64,000 nt of DNA from Streptomyces cacaoi. GTDB taxonomy: Bacteria > Actinomycetota > Actinomycetes > Streptomycetales > Streptomycetaceae. Below, piece by piece: positions 22,775-31,144 of the stretch (positions are counted from its first letter, which is position 1; every line of letters starts with the position of its first letter). Where the stretch lies: contig NZ_BJMM01000002.1 in assembly GCF_006539165.1 (NCBI RefSeq), positions 62,001 to 126,000 on the forward strand. Direction: 5' to 3'. The position numbers were made by a program, and so were the translations under genes. The notes beneath the pieces were generated by a model. The model had not been told where the DNA came from, ran no database searches, and worked only from the letters and a program-made list of their open reading frames with translations.

Positions 22775-23578
22775 TCACAGATCGATGCCGCGCTCGCGGG
22801 CCATGCGCAGGACCGCCTCGTCCGCGACGGTCTCCTCCAGATACACCTCGCACACCAGCCGCCCGCTCCCGGAGAGGTTGTGCTCCAGCTCGTAGAGGCT
22901 GATCTCGCTGCCGTCCGCGAGGAGGAACGCGTGCTGGTACACCGAGCACCACACTCTTCCCCTGCTCTCCCAGGCCGACGGCCTCGGTACGTAGACGATG
23001 TCGTGGCCCAGCGCCGTCGCGAGGCGCCTGCGCACGTCCTCGCCCGGGCGGTCCGGGTTCTCGGCCCGGCGCAGCAGCCGGCGCGCATGGTCGGGCGAGT
23101 CCTCACCGGTGTAGGTGTGCGCCCCCTGCGCCGTCGTGTCCGGTGCGGACAGATGCCCGCAGGAGGACCGCGGCTCGGCCGGGCCCCGGCGCGCGGCCGG
23201 CTCCCCGCTCGCCGTGCTCCCGGGGCCGGTGCGCGGCCCACCGCCCATCCGGCGGTGCACCCGCTGCTCCGCGCGCCGCAGTTCGGCCTCGTCGGCGTAC
23301 ACCTCGCGCAGCTCGCCGCCGTGCTCCGGGTCGTCGTAGCACAGCTCCCACAGCACGGCGCTGCCGCCGTCGGCCAGCAGGAAGGCGTGCCGGAAACTGC
23401 TGCACCGCAGCGCGGGGCGGGGATTGTTGCGGTGCCGCCACCCGGCGAGTTCGACCTGGACCATCAGCGCGCTGTCCAGCCGCCGCAGCAGCGCATCCGG
23501 AACGTCGAACGGATTTCGCGCACGTGCCAGCAGCTCGCCCACGTGGTGGGCCGGCGTCAGGTGTTCTCCCTCGCTCAT
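22775..23578 (-). CDS. DUF6227 family protein with two similar halves
   Basis: A 267-residue soluble protein of the Streptomyces family DUF6227, function unknown. Both halves carry the same motif: HAFLLADGG..LWELCYD then GELREVY..EAEL in the first, and HAFLLADGS..LYELEHN then RLVCEVYLEET in the second. Each is preceded by a helix with NPFDVPDALLRRL or NPDRPGEDVRRRL. This indicates internal duplication with a Pro/Gly-rich linker of about 45 residues. Start 23578 has GGGAGGG upstream. There is no signal peptide or membrane span. It is divergent from the FAD-Rieske gene. Confidence 0.8.
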   Translation of the reverse strand: MSEGEHLTPAHHVGELLARARNPFDVPDALLRRLDSALMVQVELAGWRHRNNPRPALRCSSFRHAFLLADGGSAVLWELCYDDPEHGGELREVYADEAELRRAEQRVHRRMGGGPRTGPGSTASGEPAARRGPAEPRSSCGHLSAPDTTAQGAHTYTGEDSPDHARRLLRRAENPDRPGEDVRRRLATALGHDIVYVPRPSAWESRGRVWCSVYQHAFLLADGSEISLYELEHNLSGSGRLVCEVYLEETVADEAVLRMARERGIDL

Positions 23579-23845
23579 CGGCGAACCCTCCCGGCCTGTG
23601 GCTGGCAACCGATCGATCCCGCGGGCACACACGGTAGCGCCATGACTGCACTGTGCGGGCAGAAACCGGGGAAATGGCCCAAGAACCCCTCCCGACAAGA
23701 CGGTTGACGCCCCTCGGGGCCGTCCGGCCGCGCACACGACCGCCGGCGGACCGCGCGCCCGCGCGGATGAGCGCCGGCCCAGCGGGAACCACACAGGCGA
23801 CATCGGGGCACCGGGCGGGGCCCCGGAACCGGAAGGAGCGCACGG

Positions 23846-25396
23846 ATGACGACGCTGCCCGTGGGTTACGAGTCGTACTGGATGCTCTCCGCCGCGGCGG
23901 CGCGCAGGCCGCCGCTGGAGCCGGGCAGCAGCCTGCGGGCCGATGTGGCCGTCGTCGGCGGGGGAGTGGCGGGCCTGTCGGCCGCCTGGGAACTGACCCG
24001 CGCGGGGCTGCGCGTGGCCGTCCTGGAGTCGGACCGGCTGGCCGCCGGCGTCACCGGCCACACCACGGCGAAGCTCTCCGCGCTGCACGGCCTGATGTAC
24101 AGCTGGCTGCGCTCGGTCCGCGACGCCGAGGACGCCCGGCTGTACGCGTGCTCGCAGCAGGACGCCGTCGAACACGTCGCGGACGTGGCCGAAGAACTCG
24201 GCGTCGACTGCGAGTTCGAGCGGGTGCCGGCGCACACCTGTGTGGAGTCCGAGGAGCACGAGGACGAGATCCGCGCCGAGGCGAGCGCGGCGGCCGACGC
24301 CGGTCTGCCGGCCTCCTTCGGCACGGACACCGGTCTGCCCTTCCCCGTCCGCGCGGCCGTACGCGTGGAGAACCAGGCGCAGTTCCACCCGCGCAAGTAC
24401 CTGCTGGGCCTCGCCGACGACATCGAGCGCCGCGGCGGTCTGTTGTACGAACGCACCCGCGTGGTCGGTCTGGACGAGGGCGAGCCGTGCCGGCTGGCCA
24501 CCGAGAACGGCGCCGAGGTGGTCGCCCGCGACGTCGTCGTCGCCACGCACTACCCCGTGTTCGACCGGGCGCTGCTGTTCTCCCGGCTCGTCCCGCGCCG
24601 CGCACTGGTCATCTCGGCGCTGCTGCCCCAGGACGAGGACCCGGCCGGCACCTATCTGCTGCCCGAGCGCGGCACCCGCTCGGTGCGCACCGCGCCCTAC
24701 CCGTTCACGCCCGGACAGCGGCTGCTGATCGTCACCGGGGAGACCTTCACGCCCGGCACCCGGGGCATCGGCAGCGTCGCCGCCCGCTACGAGCGCCTCG
24801 CCGCCTGGACCTACCAGCGCTTTCCGTCGGCCCGGCTCGCCCACCGCTGGGCGACCCAGGACAACGACACCACCGACCGGCTGCCGTACATCGGGCGCTT
24901 CCACCCCGCCTCGGAACACGCCTGGGTCGCCACCGGGTTCGGGGGCTGGGGCATGAGCTCGGGCGTACTGGCCGGCCGGCTGCTGAGCGCGCACATCAGC
25001 GGGGCGCCGCTGCCGCCCTGGGCACGGCTGTACGACCCGGTGCGGCTGCGGCCCCGCGAGGCACCCGCGCTGCTGCGCATACAGTCCGCCGTCGCCCGCC
25101 GCTACGTCGGCGACCGGCTGCGCCCCTCCTACGTCGACTCGGTGGACGAGATCGCCCCGGGCACCGGCGCGATCGTCCGTGTGGGCGGGCGGCGCTGCGC
25201 GGTGCACCGGACGCCCGAGGGAGAGCTGCGCGCCCTCTCGCCGCGCTGCACCCATCTGGGGTGCCTGGTGCGGTTCAACGACGCCGAGGCGGCCTGGGAG
25301 TGCCCCTGCCACGGCTCCCGGTTCGGCACCGACGGCGGCGTCATCCAGGGCCCGGCGACCCGGCCGCTGGAGCCGCGTGACCTCGGCGAGGAGTGA
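23846..25396 (+). CDS. FAD-dependent oxidoreductase with C-terminal Rieske domain
   Basis: A 516-residue fusion. Residues 1-410 form a DAO-type FAD oxidoreductase with the dinucleotide fold VAVVGGGVAGLSAAW and a second FAD contact near FGGWGMSSG. The last 100 residues are a Rieske [2Fe-2S] domain with CTHLGC and CPCHGSRF, giving the two Cys and two His ligands. The pair suggests electron flow between flavin and cluster. The substrate is unknown; relatives are annotated as glycine/D-amino acid oxidase-like. GGAAGGAG precedes ATG 23846. It follows the divergent DUF6227 gene with a 267-bp gap. Confidence 0.88.
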   Translation: MTTLPVGYESYWMLSAAAARRPPLEPGSSLRADVAVVGGGVAGLSAAWELTRAGLRVAVLESDRLAAGVTGHTTAKLSALHGLMYSWLRSVRDAEDARLYACSQQDAVEHVADVAEELGVDCEFERVPAHTCVESEEHEDEIRAEASAAADAGLPASFGTDTGLPFPVRAAVRVENQAQFHPRKYLLGLADDIERRGGLLYERTRVVGLDEGEPCRLATENGAEVVARDVVVATHYPVFDRALLFSRLVPRRALVISALLPQDEDPAGTYLLPERGTRSVRTAPYPFTPGQRLLIVTGETFTPGTRGIGSVAARYERLAAWTYQRFPSARLAHRWATQDNDTTDRLPYIGRFHPASEHAWVATGFGGWGMSSGVLAGRLLSAHISGAPLPPWARLYDPVRLRPREAPALLRIQSAVARRYVGDRLRPSYVDSVDEIAPGTGAIVRVGGRRCAVHRTPEGELRALSPRCTHLGCLVRFNDAEAAWECPCHGSRFGTDGGVIQGPATRPLEPRDLGEE

Positions 25397-25523
25397 ACGC
25401 GGGGCCGCTTGGACCGGGCGGGTGACCGGGCGGCGCCGACGGGCGGTGTGTGCCGGGAAGCGGGGAAGAGCCCCGTCTGGCGTCCGAAATCATATTTTCC
25501 GCTCGAAGCGAGGTCCCCGACCC

Positions 25524-26987
25524 ATGAGCGAGCCCCTGAGCACGTCCCCGCCCGTCCCTGACGGTCCGCCCGCCCACCGGCACCGGCGGCTGCGCCGCCT
25601 CGCGCTCCTGTGCGCGGCCGGCGCCCTGCTGACCACCGGCGTGACGGCGGCGCCCGCCGGGCCCGCCCGAGGGGTGCCCGACCCCCGCGGCCAGGTCACG
25701 GCCCGGCCGCTGAACCTCCTGCTGGTCGGCCTCGACACCCGCGAGGGCCTCACGAAGCGGCAGCGCGACCGGCTCCACGTGGGCGGTACCGCGTGCGAGT
25801 GCACGGACGTCATGATGCTGCTGCACCTGTCGGCCGACCGCCGCCGTGCCTCGCTCGTGAGCATTCCGCGGGACTCCTGGGTCCGGTTCGCGCCGCACCG
25901 GGAGAAGGAACCGGAGGGCAAGGCGACCGGGCCCCGGCCCGGCACCCACCAGGGGAAGATCAACGCCGCGCACCGGCACGGCGGCCCCCAACTGACCGTC
26001 CGCACCGTGGAACAGGCCACCGGCGTGGACATCGATCACTATCTGGAGACCGACTTCGCCGGGTTCGTCCGCGCCGTCGACCGGCTCGGCGGCGCCCCCG
26101 TGTGCACCCGCGAGGACCTCCACGACGCCAACTCCGGGCTGGCCATGCCCGCCGGCTCGCACCACACCGACGGCCGCGAGGCGCTGCGCTTCGTCCGCGC
26201 CCGGCATGTGCAGCCGCCCGGCGACCTGGGGCGGGTGCGCCGTCAGCAGCAGCTCATGGCGGGCATGATGCGCCGGCTCACCGACCCCGGGATCACCGGC
26301 CGTCCGGCCCGGCTGCTCGACGCGGTGCGGGCCCTGCGCGGCACCGTGCGCACCGACCCGGGGCTGACCGCGGCACGGCTCGTGGAGATCGGGCGGTCGC
26401 TGCGCGGACTCGACGGCGACCACATGGAGTTCGCGACCGTCCCCATCGAGAAGTTCGACCACCGGGTGCCCGGCTGGGGCTCGACGCTCGTCTGGGACGC
26501 CCCGCGCGCCCGGCTGCTCTTCCGCACGCTGCGCGCCGACCGGCCGCTGCGCTCCGAACCCCGGCTGGGACCGCCGCCCGGCACCCGCCCGGTGGCCGCC
26601 GACCCGGCCCGTATCGCGGTGCGGGTGCGGGGGGCGGGCGGCGCCGGGGACCGGATGGCGCGCCGGCTGCGGGACACCGGGTTCGACGTCGCCGCGCGGC
26701 ACCCCGGCGAGCCGGGGCAGGCGGACGGCATGCTCACCGGGCGCACCGAGATCCGCTACGCGCCGGACCTCAGGAGCGAGGCCCGGGCGCTGGCCACCGC
26801 GCTGCCCGGGGCGGTGCTCGTCCCGGTGCCGGGCCACGGCGGGACGTTCGTGATCCGGCCCGGGCTGACCGGCACGCGGGTCGTCCGCGTCGTCCACGAC
26901 CGCAGCAGCGTGGAGGGGGCACCGGCCTCCGCCACGGCCCTGGCCTGCGACCCCTCGGGCGGGCTGCTCGGACCCGCGGGGGAGTGA
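25524..26987 (+). CDS. LytR-CpsA-Psr (LCP) family wall-polymer transferase
   Basis: A 487-residue membrane-anchored protein. A basic N-terminus precedes one hydrophobic segment (LRRLALLCAAGALLTTGVTAA), after which the LCP catalytic domain faces outside. LCP motifs are LLLVGLDTR, CTDVMMLLHL, SIPRDSW, KINAAHRHGG, and LRFVRARH, containing the Asp and Arg residues that bind polyprenyl pyrophosphate. The last 110 residues form a LytR_C domain. Such enzymes attach teichoic acids, teichulosonic acids or glycans to peptidoglycan. Start ATG 25524 follows GCGAGG. An AT-rich patch near 25490 may hold the promoter. Confidence 0.9.
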   Translation: MSEPLSTSPPVPDGPPAHRHRRLRRLALLCAAGALLTTGVTAAPAGPARGVPDPRGQVTARPLNLLLVGLDTREGLTKRQRDRLHVGGTACECTDVMMLLHLSADRRRASLVSIPRDSWVRFAPHREKEPEGKATGPRPGTHQGKINAAHRHGGPQLTVRTVEQATGVDIDHYLETDFAGFVRAVDRLGGAPVCTREDLHDANSGLAMPAGSHHTDGREALRFVRARHVQPPGDLGRVRRQQQLMAGMMRRLTDPGITGRPARLLDAVRALRGTVRTDPGLTAARLVEIGRSLRGLDGDHMEFATVPIEKFDHRVPGWGSTLVWDAPRARLLFRTLRADRPLRSEPRLGPPPGTRPVAADPARIAVRVRGAGGAGDRMARRLRDTGFDVAARHPGEPGQADGMLTGRTEIRYAPDLRSEARALATALPGAVLVPVPGHGGTFVIRPGLTGTRVVRVVHDRSSVEGAPASATALACDPSGGLLGPAGE

Positions 26988-27000
26988 CGGCCCGGCGCCG

Positions 27001-27070
27001 CGGTCGGAGCCGGTCGGGGCCGGTCGGGGCCGGTCAGATCCAGTCAGAGCCGGTCAGAGCCAGTCCGGGT
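27001..27070. repeat. 10-bp tandem repeat between convergent genes
   Basis: Seven consecutive 10-mers of the form CGGTCGGGGC, CGGTCAGAGC or CAGTCAGAGC run in exact 10-bp register. The array overlaps the last codons of the acyl-CoA dehydrogenase gene and fills the convergent intergenic gap. Confidence 0.8.
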
Positions 27071-28901
27071 CGGTGTCCAGGACGGTCGTGTCGAGCGACT
27101 CCAGCAGCGCGAACTGGACCCGGGTGCGCGGCAGTTCCCACCGGTAGAAGTACCGGGCCGCCTGCCGCTTGCCCTGGAGGAAGGCGGCATCGGCCGGGCG
27201 TGCCGCCGCCCCGGCCGGTGCGCCGTCGGCGGCCAGGAACTGGCCCAGCCAGATCCAGGCGACGACGACGTGCCCGACGGCCTCCAGATACACGGTCGAG
27301 TTCGCCAGCGCCGTGGTGGCCCCGCCGGGCCCGTCCTGCCACAGCCGGGCCGTGACCTCGACGACCCGCTGCCACGCGCCGGCCAGCGCGTCCGCGAGCC
27401 GTGCCGCCTCGCCGCCCGCCCGCCGGGCCCGCTCGACCGTCCGGCCGACGGCCTCGCCGAGCGCGCGCAGCCCGGCGCCGTCCTGCATCACGGCCTTGCG
27501 GCCCAGTAGATCGAGGCCCTGGATGCCGTGTGTGCCCTCGTGGATGGGGTTGAGCCGGTTGTCCCGGTAGTGCTGCTCGACGTCGTGGTCGCGGGTGTAG
27601 CCGTAGCCGCCGTGCACCTGGACGGCCAGGTCGTTGGCCGCCAGACACCACTGCGAGGGCCAGCTCTTCGCGATCGGGGTCAGCACGTCCAGCAGCAGCC
27701 CGGCACGGGCGCGGGCCTCCGGCGTCGGCGCCGAGTGCTGTTCGTCGACGAGCCGGGCGCAGTACAGCAGCAGGCCCGACGCGCCCTCGACATAGGACTT
27801 CTGCGCCAGCAGCATCCGCCGGACGTCGGCGTGCTCGACGATCGGCACCTGCGGCGTCCGCGGGTCCTTGCCGGGTCCGCCCCGCAGCGGCCGCCCCTGC
27901 GGCCGTTCCCTCGCGTACCGCAGCGACTTGAGATAGCCCGTGTACCCGAGGGCCATGGCGCCGGCGCCCACGCCGATACGCGCGTCGTTCATCATGTGGA
28001 ACATGTACGCGAGCCCGCGGTGCGGCTCGCCGACCAGTTCCCCGACGGCACCGGCGGCGCCACCCGGCCGGAAGGCGGTGCCCTCGCCGAAGGCGAGCAG
28101 GGTGTTCGTCGTGCCGCGGTAGCCCATCTTGTGGTTCAGCCCGACGGTGGTGACGTCGTTGCGCTCGCCCGGCGAACCGTCCGGCCCCACCAGGTACTTG
28201 GGGACGATGAACAGCGAGAGCCCCTTGACCCCCGGCGGGCCTCCGGGGATCCGGGCCAGCACGAGATGGACGATGTTGCGGGACAGCTCGTGGTCGCCGC
28301 CGGAGATCCACATCTTGGTGCCGAACAGCCGGTAGCCGCCGTCCGGTTGCTCCTCGGCGCGGGTCGCGACGTCCGCCAGCGAGGAGCCCGCCTGCGGCTC
28401 GGACAGGCACATGGTGCCCAGGAACCGGCCGTCGAGCATCGGCTGCACATAGGTGGCGATCTGCTCGGGGGAGCCGTGGGCGCCCAGCAGACGGGCGTTG
28501 CCGAGGGTGAGGAACGGGTAGGCGGCGGTGGCGATGTTGGCGGCCTGGAACCAGGCGAAGCAGGCGGTCGTCACGGTGTGCGGCAGGCCCATGCCGCCGG
28601 CCTCCGGACCGACCGCGGCGGCCAGCAGCCCGGAGTCGGCGAAGACCTTCAGCGCCTCGGCGGCCTCCGGGACGGTGTGGACGCGTTCGCCGTCGAACCA
28701 GGGCTCCTCCAGGTCGTTCTTCCTGTTGTGCGGCGCGAAGTGCTCGCCGGCGATCCGCTCGCTGAGCGTGAGCGCGTCGTCGAACGTCTCCCGGGAGTGC
28801 TCGGCGTACCGATCCCGGTGCGTCAACTCCTCGGTGTCCAGCCAGGTGTAGAGCTGGAAGTCGAGATCGCGGCGGGAGAGCAGGAGCGAGGGTGTGGCCA
28901 T
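27054..28901 (-). CDS. Long-form acyl-CoA dehydrogenase (FadE-like)
   Basis: A 615-residue member of the long acyl-CoA dehydrogenase group, with an extra N-terminal domain and about 130 additional C-terminal residues. The FAD/substrate region includes MCLSEPQAGSS and FGTKMWISGGDH; the catalytic base is intact in NPIHEGTHGIQ, followed by LDLLGRK. It oxidises acyl-CoA to enoyl-CoA in beta-oxidation; chain length cannot be read from sequence. Start 28901 is preceded by ACGGGATCGG, a fair ribosome site. A palindrome 116 bp upstream suggests control by a TetR-type fatty-acid regulator. It stands alone, convergent with the LCP gene. Confidence 0.9.
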   Translation of the reverse strand: MATPSLLLSRRDLDFQLYTWLDTEELTHRDRYAEHSRETFDDALTLSERIAGEHFAPHNRKNDLEEPWFDGERVHTVPEAAEALKVFADSGLLAAAVGPEAGGMGLPHTVTTACFAWFQAANIATAAYPFLTLGNARLLGAHGSPEQIATYVQPMLDGRFLGTMCLSEPQAGSSLADVATRAEEQPDGGYRLFGTKMWISGGDHELSRNIVHLVLARIPGGPPGVKGLSLFIVPKYLVGPDGSPGERNDVTTVGLNHKMGYRGTTNTLLAFGEGTAFRPGGAAGAVGELVGEPHRGLAYMFHMMNDARIGVGAGAMALGYTGYLKSLRYARERPQGRPLRGGPGKDPRTPQVPIVEHADVRRMLLAQKSYVEGASGLLLYCARLVDEQHSAPTPEARARAGLLLDVLTPIAKSWPSQWCLAANDLAVQVHGGYGYTRDHDVEQHYRDNRLNPIHEGTHGIQGLDLLGRKAVMQDGAGLRALGEAVGRTVERARRAGGEAARLADALAGAWQRVVEVTARLWQDGPGGATTALANSTVYLEAVGHVVVAWIWLGQFLAADGAPAGAAARPADAAFLQGKRQAARYFYRWELPRTRVQFALLESLDTTVLDTDPDWL

Positions 28902-29016
28902 GGTCGGTCCGATCCCGTGAGACGGCGGGGACGCGCGGCGCGCCGCCTCCCGCGGGCGGACGGTCCCGGGGCCGGGCGTGATCCGGCATCCGGGCGTACC
29001 GGGCGGACAGCGCGGT

Positions 29017-29030
29017 TAAGCGCCCGCTTA
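29017..29030. promoter_or_regulatory. Palindrome TAAGCG-CC-CGCTTA upstream of acyl-CoA dehydrogenase
   Basis: A perfect 6-bp inverted repeat with a 2-bp centre lies 116-130 bp before the acyl-CoA dehydrogenase start. AT-containing palindromes of this size are typical TetR-family operators of fatty-acid genes. No regulator gene is adjacent. Confidence 0.45.
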
Positions 29031-29152
29031 TGCTCGGCTCCGGGGCGGCACGCTGTCAACGCCCGGCCGTGGCACCGGCATCGGCGCCGGAGGCGATGTG
29101 CCGCCCGGTGTCCCGTCCCGGCCCCCGTACGGGGCGGGACACCGGGCGGGGC

Positions 29153-29977
29153 TCAGGGTTTGCGGGCGACGCCCGCGTACATCGTCAGCTGTTCCGGAGG
29201 GAGCGTGGCGGCGGCCTCCGGGTCGGGCCGCCACGCCTGGACCATGGTGATGCCGGGCTCCAGCAGCTCCAGCCCGTCGAAGAAGCGGGCGACCTGGGCG
29301 CGGGTGCGCGGCGTGATCGGGGTGCCGCCGCGCTGGTAGATGCCGGACACATCGCCCAGACGTGCCGACAGCTCCTCGTCCGGCACATCGGCTATCCCGT
29401 GCGACAGGCACAGGAAGCTGCCCGGGGCCAGCTCCTCCAGCAGCGCGGAGACGATCTCGTACGGCTTCCAGTCCTCGGGCACGAAGTGCAGCAGCGCGTT
29501 GACCGACAGGGCCACCGGCTGCTCCAGGTCCAGCGTGCCCCGCAGCTCCTCCGCATCGAGGATGGCGCGGGGCTCGCGGACGTCGGCCTGGAGGTAGGCG
29601 GTGCGGCCCTCGGGGGTGCTGTGCAGGAGGGCCTGTGCGTACTGGAGGACGATGGGGTCGTTGTCGGTGTAGACGACGCGGGATTCGGGTGCGACGCCCT
29701 GTGCGACCTGGTGGAGGTTGGGCTGTGTGGGGATGCCCGAGCCGATGCCCAGGAACTGGCGGATGCCGTACTCGGCGGTCAGGGTGCGGGTGGCCCGGAT
29801 CATGAAGTCCCGGTTGGCCCGCGCCGCCGGCACGATCTGGGGCAGGGTGGCGACGGCCGCCTCGGCGGCCCGGACATCCACCTCGTAGTGCGTCTTGCCG
29901 CCGAGGTAGTAGTCGTACATGCGGGCCACATGGGGCTTGCCGGCGTCCCCCGACGCCGCTTCGCCGGGGCGTGCCAT
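29153..29977 (-). CDS. DUF574 SAM-dependent methyltransferase (copy 2)
   Basis: A 274-residue PF04672 methyltransferase: HVARMYDYYLGGKTHYEVDV at the N-terminus, SAM motif IGSGIPTQPN, RVVYTDNDPIV, FLCLSHGIAD, and the ending GVARKP. I choose ATG 29977, not the ATG at 29992, because GGAG sits six bases upstream and this gives exactly the length and leader arrangement of the neighbouring paralogue. One substitution stands out: FLGIGSG here versus FLDIGSG in the neighbour, so the motif I Asp is Gly. Residues encoded by 29581-29770 are nearly identical to the neighbour. The substrate is unknown. Confidence 0.88.
   Translation of the reverse strand: MARPGEAASGDAGKPHVARMYDYYLGGKTHYEVDVRAAEAAVATLPQIVPAARANRDFMIRATRTLTAEYGIRQFLGIGSGIPTQPNLHQVAQGVAPESRVVYTDNDPIVLQYAQALLHSTPEGRTAYLQADVREPRAILDAEELRGTLDLEQPVALSVNALLHFVPEDWKPYEIVSALLEELAPGSFLCLSHGIADVPDEELSARLGDVSGIYQRGGTPITPRTRAQVARFFDGLELLEPGITMVQAWRPDPEAAATLPPEQLTMYAGVARKP
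29581..29770 (-). repeat. 190-bp block shared with the neighbouring methyltransferase gene
   Basis: By eye, 188 of 190 bases match 30447-30636, with mismatches only at 29726 and 29748. Flanking parts of the two genes are far more diverged. This fits recent gene conversion within a tandem pair. Confidence 0.85.
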
Positions 29978-30018
29978 CGCGTTCTCCGTCATCAGCGCGT
30001 GTCCAGAGGTCGAGTCGG

Positions 30019-30843
30019 TCAGGGCTTGCGTGCCACGCCGGCGAACATGCTCGGCTCGCCGTCCTTGAGTTCGGTCTCCGTGCCGGCGTCGGGACGCCAG
30101 TGGTGGGCCATGGTGATGCCCGGGTCGATCAGCTCCAGCCCGTGGAAGAACCGGGCGATCTCGGCGCTGTCGCGCAGCCGCAGGGTGGTGCCGCCCCGGG
30201 AGTAGATCTCCTCCACCCGCCGTCCGAGCGCGGCCAGTTCGGGATCGCCGACGTCCGTGGTGGCGTGCGACAGACACAGGAAGCTGCCCGGGGCCAGCCG
30301 GGACATCAGGCCGTCGAGGATCTCGTAGGGGCCCCACTCGTCCGGGACGAAGTGGAAGAGCGCGTTGACCGACAGGGCGACCGGCCGGTCGAGGTCCAGG
30401 GTGCTGCGCAGCTCGCCGGAGTCCAGGATCGTCTCCGGCTTGGAGGCGTCGGCCTGGAGGTAGGCGGTGCGGCCCTCGGGGGTGCTGTGCAGGAGGGCCT
30501 GTGCGTACTGGAGGACGATGGGGTCGTTGTCGGTGTAGACGACGCGGGATTCGGGTGCGACGCCCTGTGCGACCTGGTGGAGGTTGGGCTGGGTGGGGAT
30601 GCCCGAGCCGATGTCCAGGAACTGGCGGATGCCGTAGTCCTCGACGAGCGTGCGGGTCGCCCGGATCATGAAGTCCCGGTTCGCGCGGGCCATGGCTCCC
30701 GCGAACGGCACGGTGGCGATGACCGCTTCCGCCGCCTGGACGTCGACCTCGTAGTGGGTCTTGCCGCCCAGGTAATAGTCGTACATCCGTGCGGAGTGCG
30801 GCTTGCTGGTGTCAATGACGGGGTTGTTCCCCTGGTCGGTCAT
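30019..30843 (-). CDS. DUF574 SAM-dependent methyltransferase (copy 3)
   Basis: A 274-residue tandem paralogue of the gene at 29153-29977, same strand and same length. It has SARMYDYYLGGKTHYEVDV, intact motif FLDIGSGIPTQPN, RVVYTDNDPIV, FLCLSHATTD and the GVARKP ending. ATG 30843 is preceded by GGAG with six-base spacing. It lies 37 bp downstream of the DUF397 gene and 41 bp upstream of copy 2, so an operon XRE-DUF397-DUF574-DUF574 is plausible. That would place two methyltransferases under the XRE regulator. The substrate is unknown. Confidence 0.9.
   Translation of the reverse strand: MTDQGNNPVIDTSKPHSARMYDYYLGGKTHYEVDVQAAEAVIATVPFAGAMARANRDFMIRATRTLVEDYGIRQFLDIGSGIPTQPNLHQVAQGVAPESRVVYTDNDPIVLQYAQALLHSTPEGRTAYLQADASKPETILDSGELRSTLDLDRPVALSVNALFHFVPDEWGPYEILDGLMSRLAPGSFLCLSHATTDVGDPELAALGRRVEEIYSRGGTTLRLRDSAEIARFFHGLELIDPGITMAHHWRPDAGTETELKDGEPSMFAGVARKP
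30447..30636 (-). repeat. 190-bp block shared with methyltransferase copy 2
   Basis: Partner of the block at 29581-29770, covering the SAM-binding motif and the following strand. Two mismatches are visible in 190 bases. Confidence 0.85.
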
Positions 30844-30880
30844 CGCGTGCTCCGTTCCGGGTTCCGGGAAGTGGCTGGCG

Positions 30881-31141
30881 TCAGTCGGTGGCGAGCAGGA
30901 AGTCCGCGGCCCCCTGCTTGGCGCCCCGGAGGAAGGTCTCGAACTCGTGGGTGGTGTAGATGAGCGCGGGCCCTTCCGGGTCGGTCGACTGACGCAGGGC
31001 GACCCTGCCGTCGCCAAGCTTCATCGCCTCGACACAGCTGCCGCCGTTGGTGCCGCTCCAGGGCTTGTGCCAGCCCTCGCTGCCGAGGTCCTTGGCCGGC
31101 ATGCCGTTGTATATCCGAGGCGGATAACCCCTGTGACCCAT
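30881..31141 (-). CDS. DUF397 small acidic protein (locus 1)
   Basis: An 86-residue DUF397 protein. The family core reads WHKPWSGTNGGSCVEAMKL, then VALRQSTDPEGPALIYTTHEFETFLRGAK and an acidic end. DUF397 proteins almost always sit beside an XRE/DUF5753 regulator, as in Streptomyces whiJ-type clusters, and are thought to counteract it. AAGGAG precedes the ATG at 31141, which is only 3 nt past the regulator stop, so the two are co-translated. Function beyond pairing is unknown. Confidence 0.9.
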   Translation of the reverse strand: MGHRGYPPRIYNGMPAKDLGSEGWHKPWSGTNGGSCVEAMKLGDGRVALRQSTDPEGPALIYTTHEFETFLRGAKQGAADFLLATD

Positions 31142-31144
31142 GGT

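Noticed and set aside
29153..29992. ATG 29992 as start of methyltransferase copy 2
   Set aside because: It lacks a ribosome site, whereas ATG 29977 has GGAG and matches the paralogue in length and leader.
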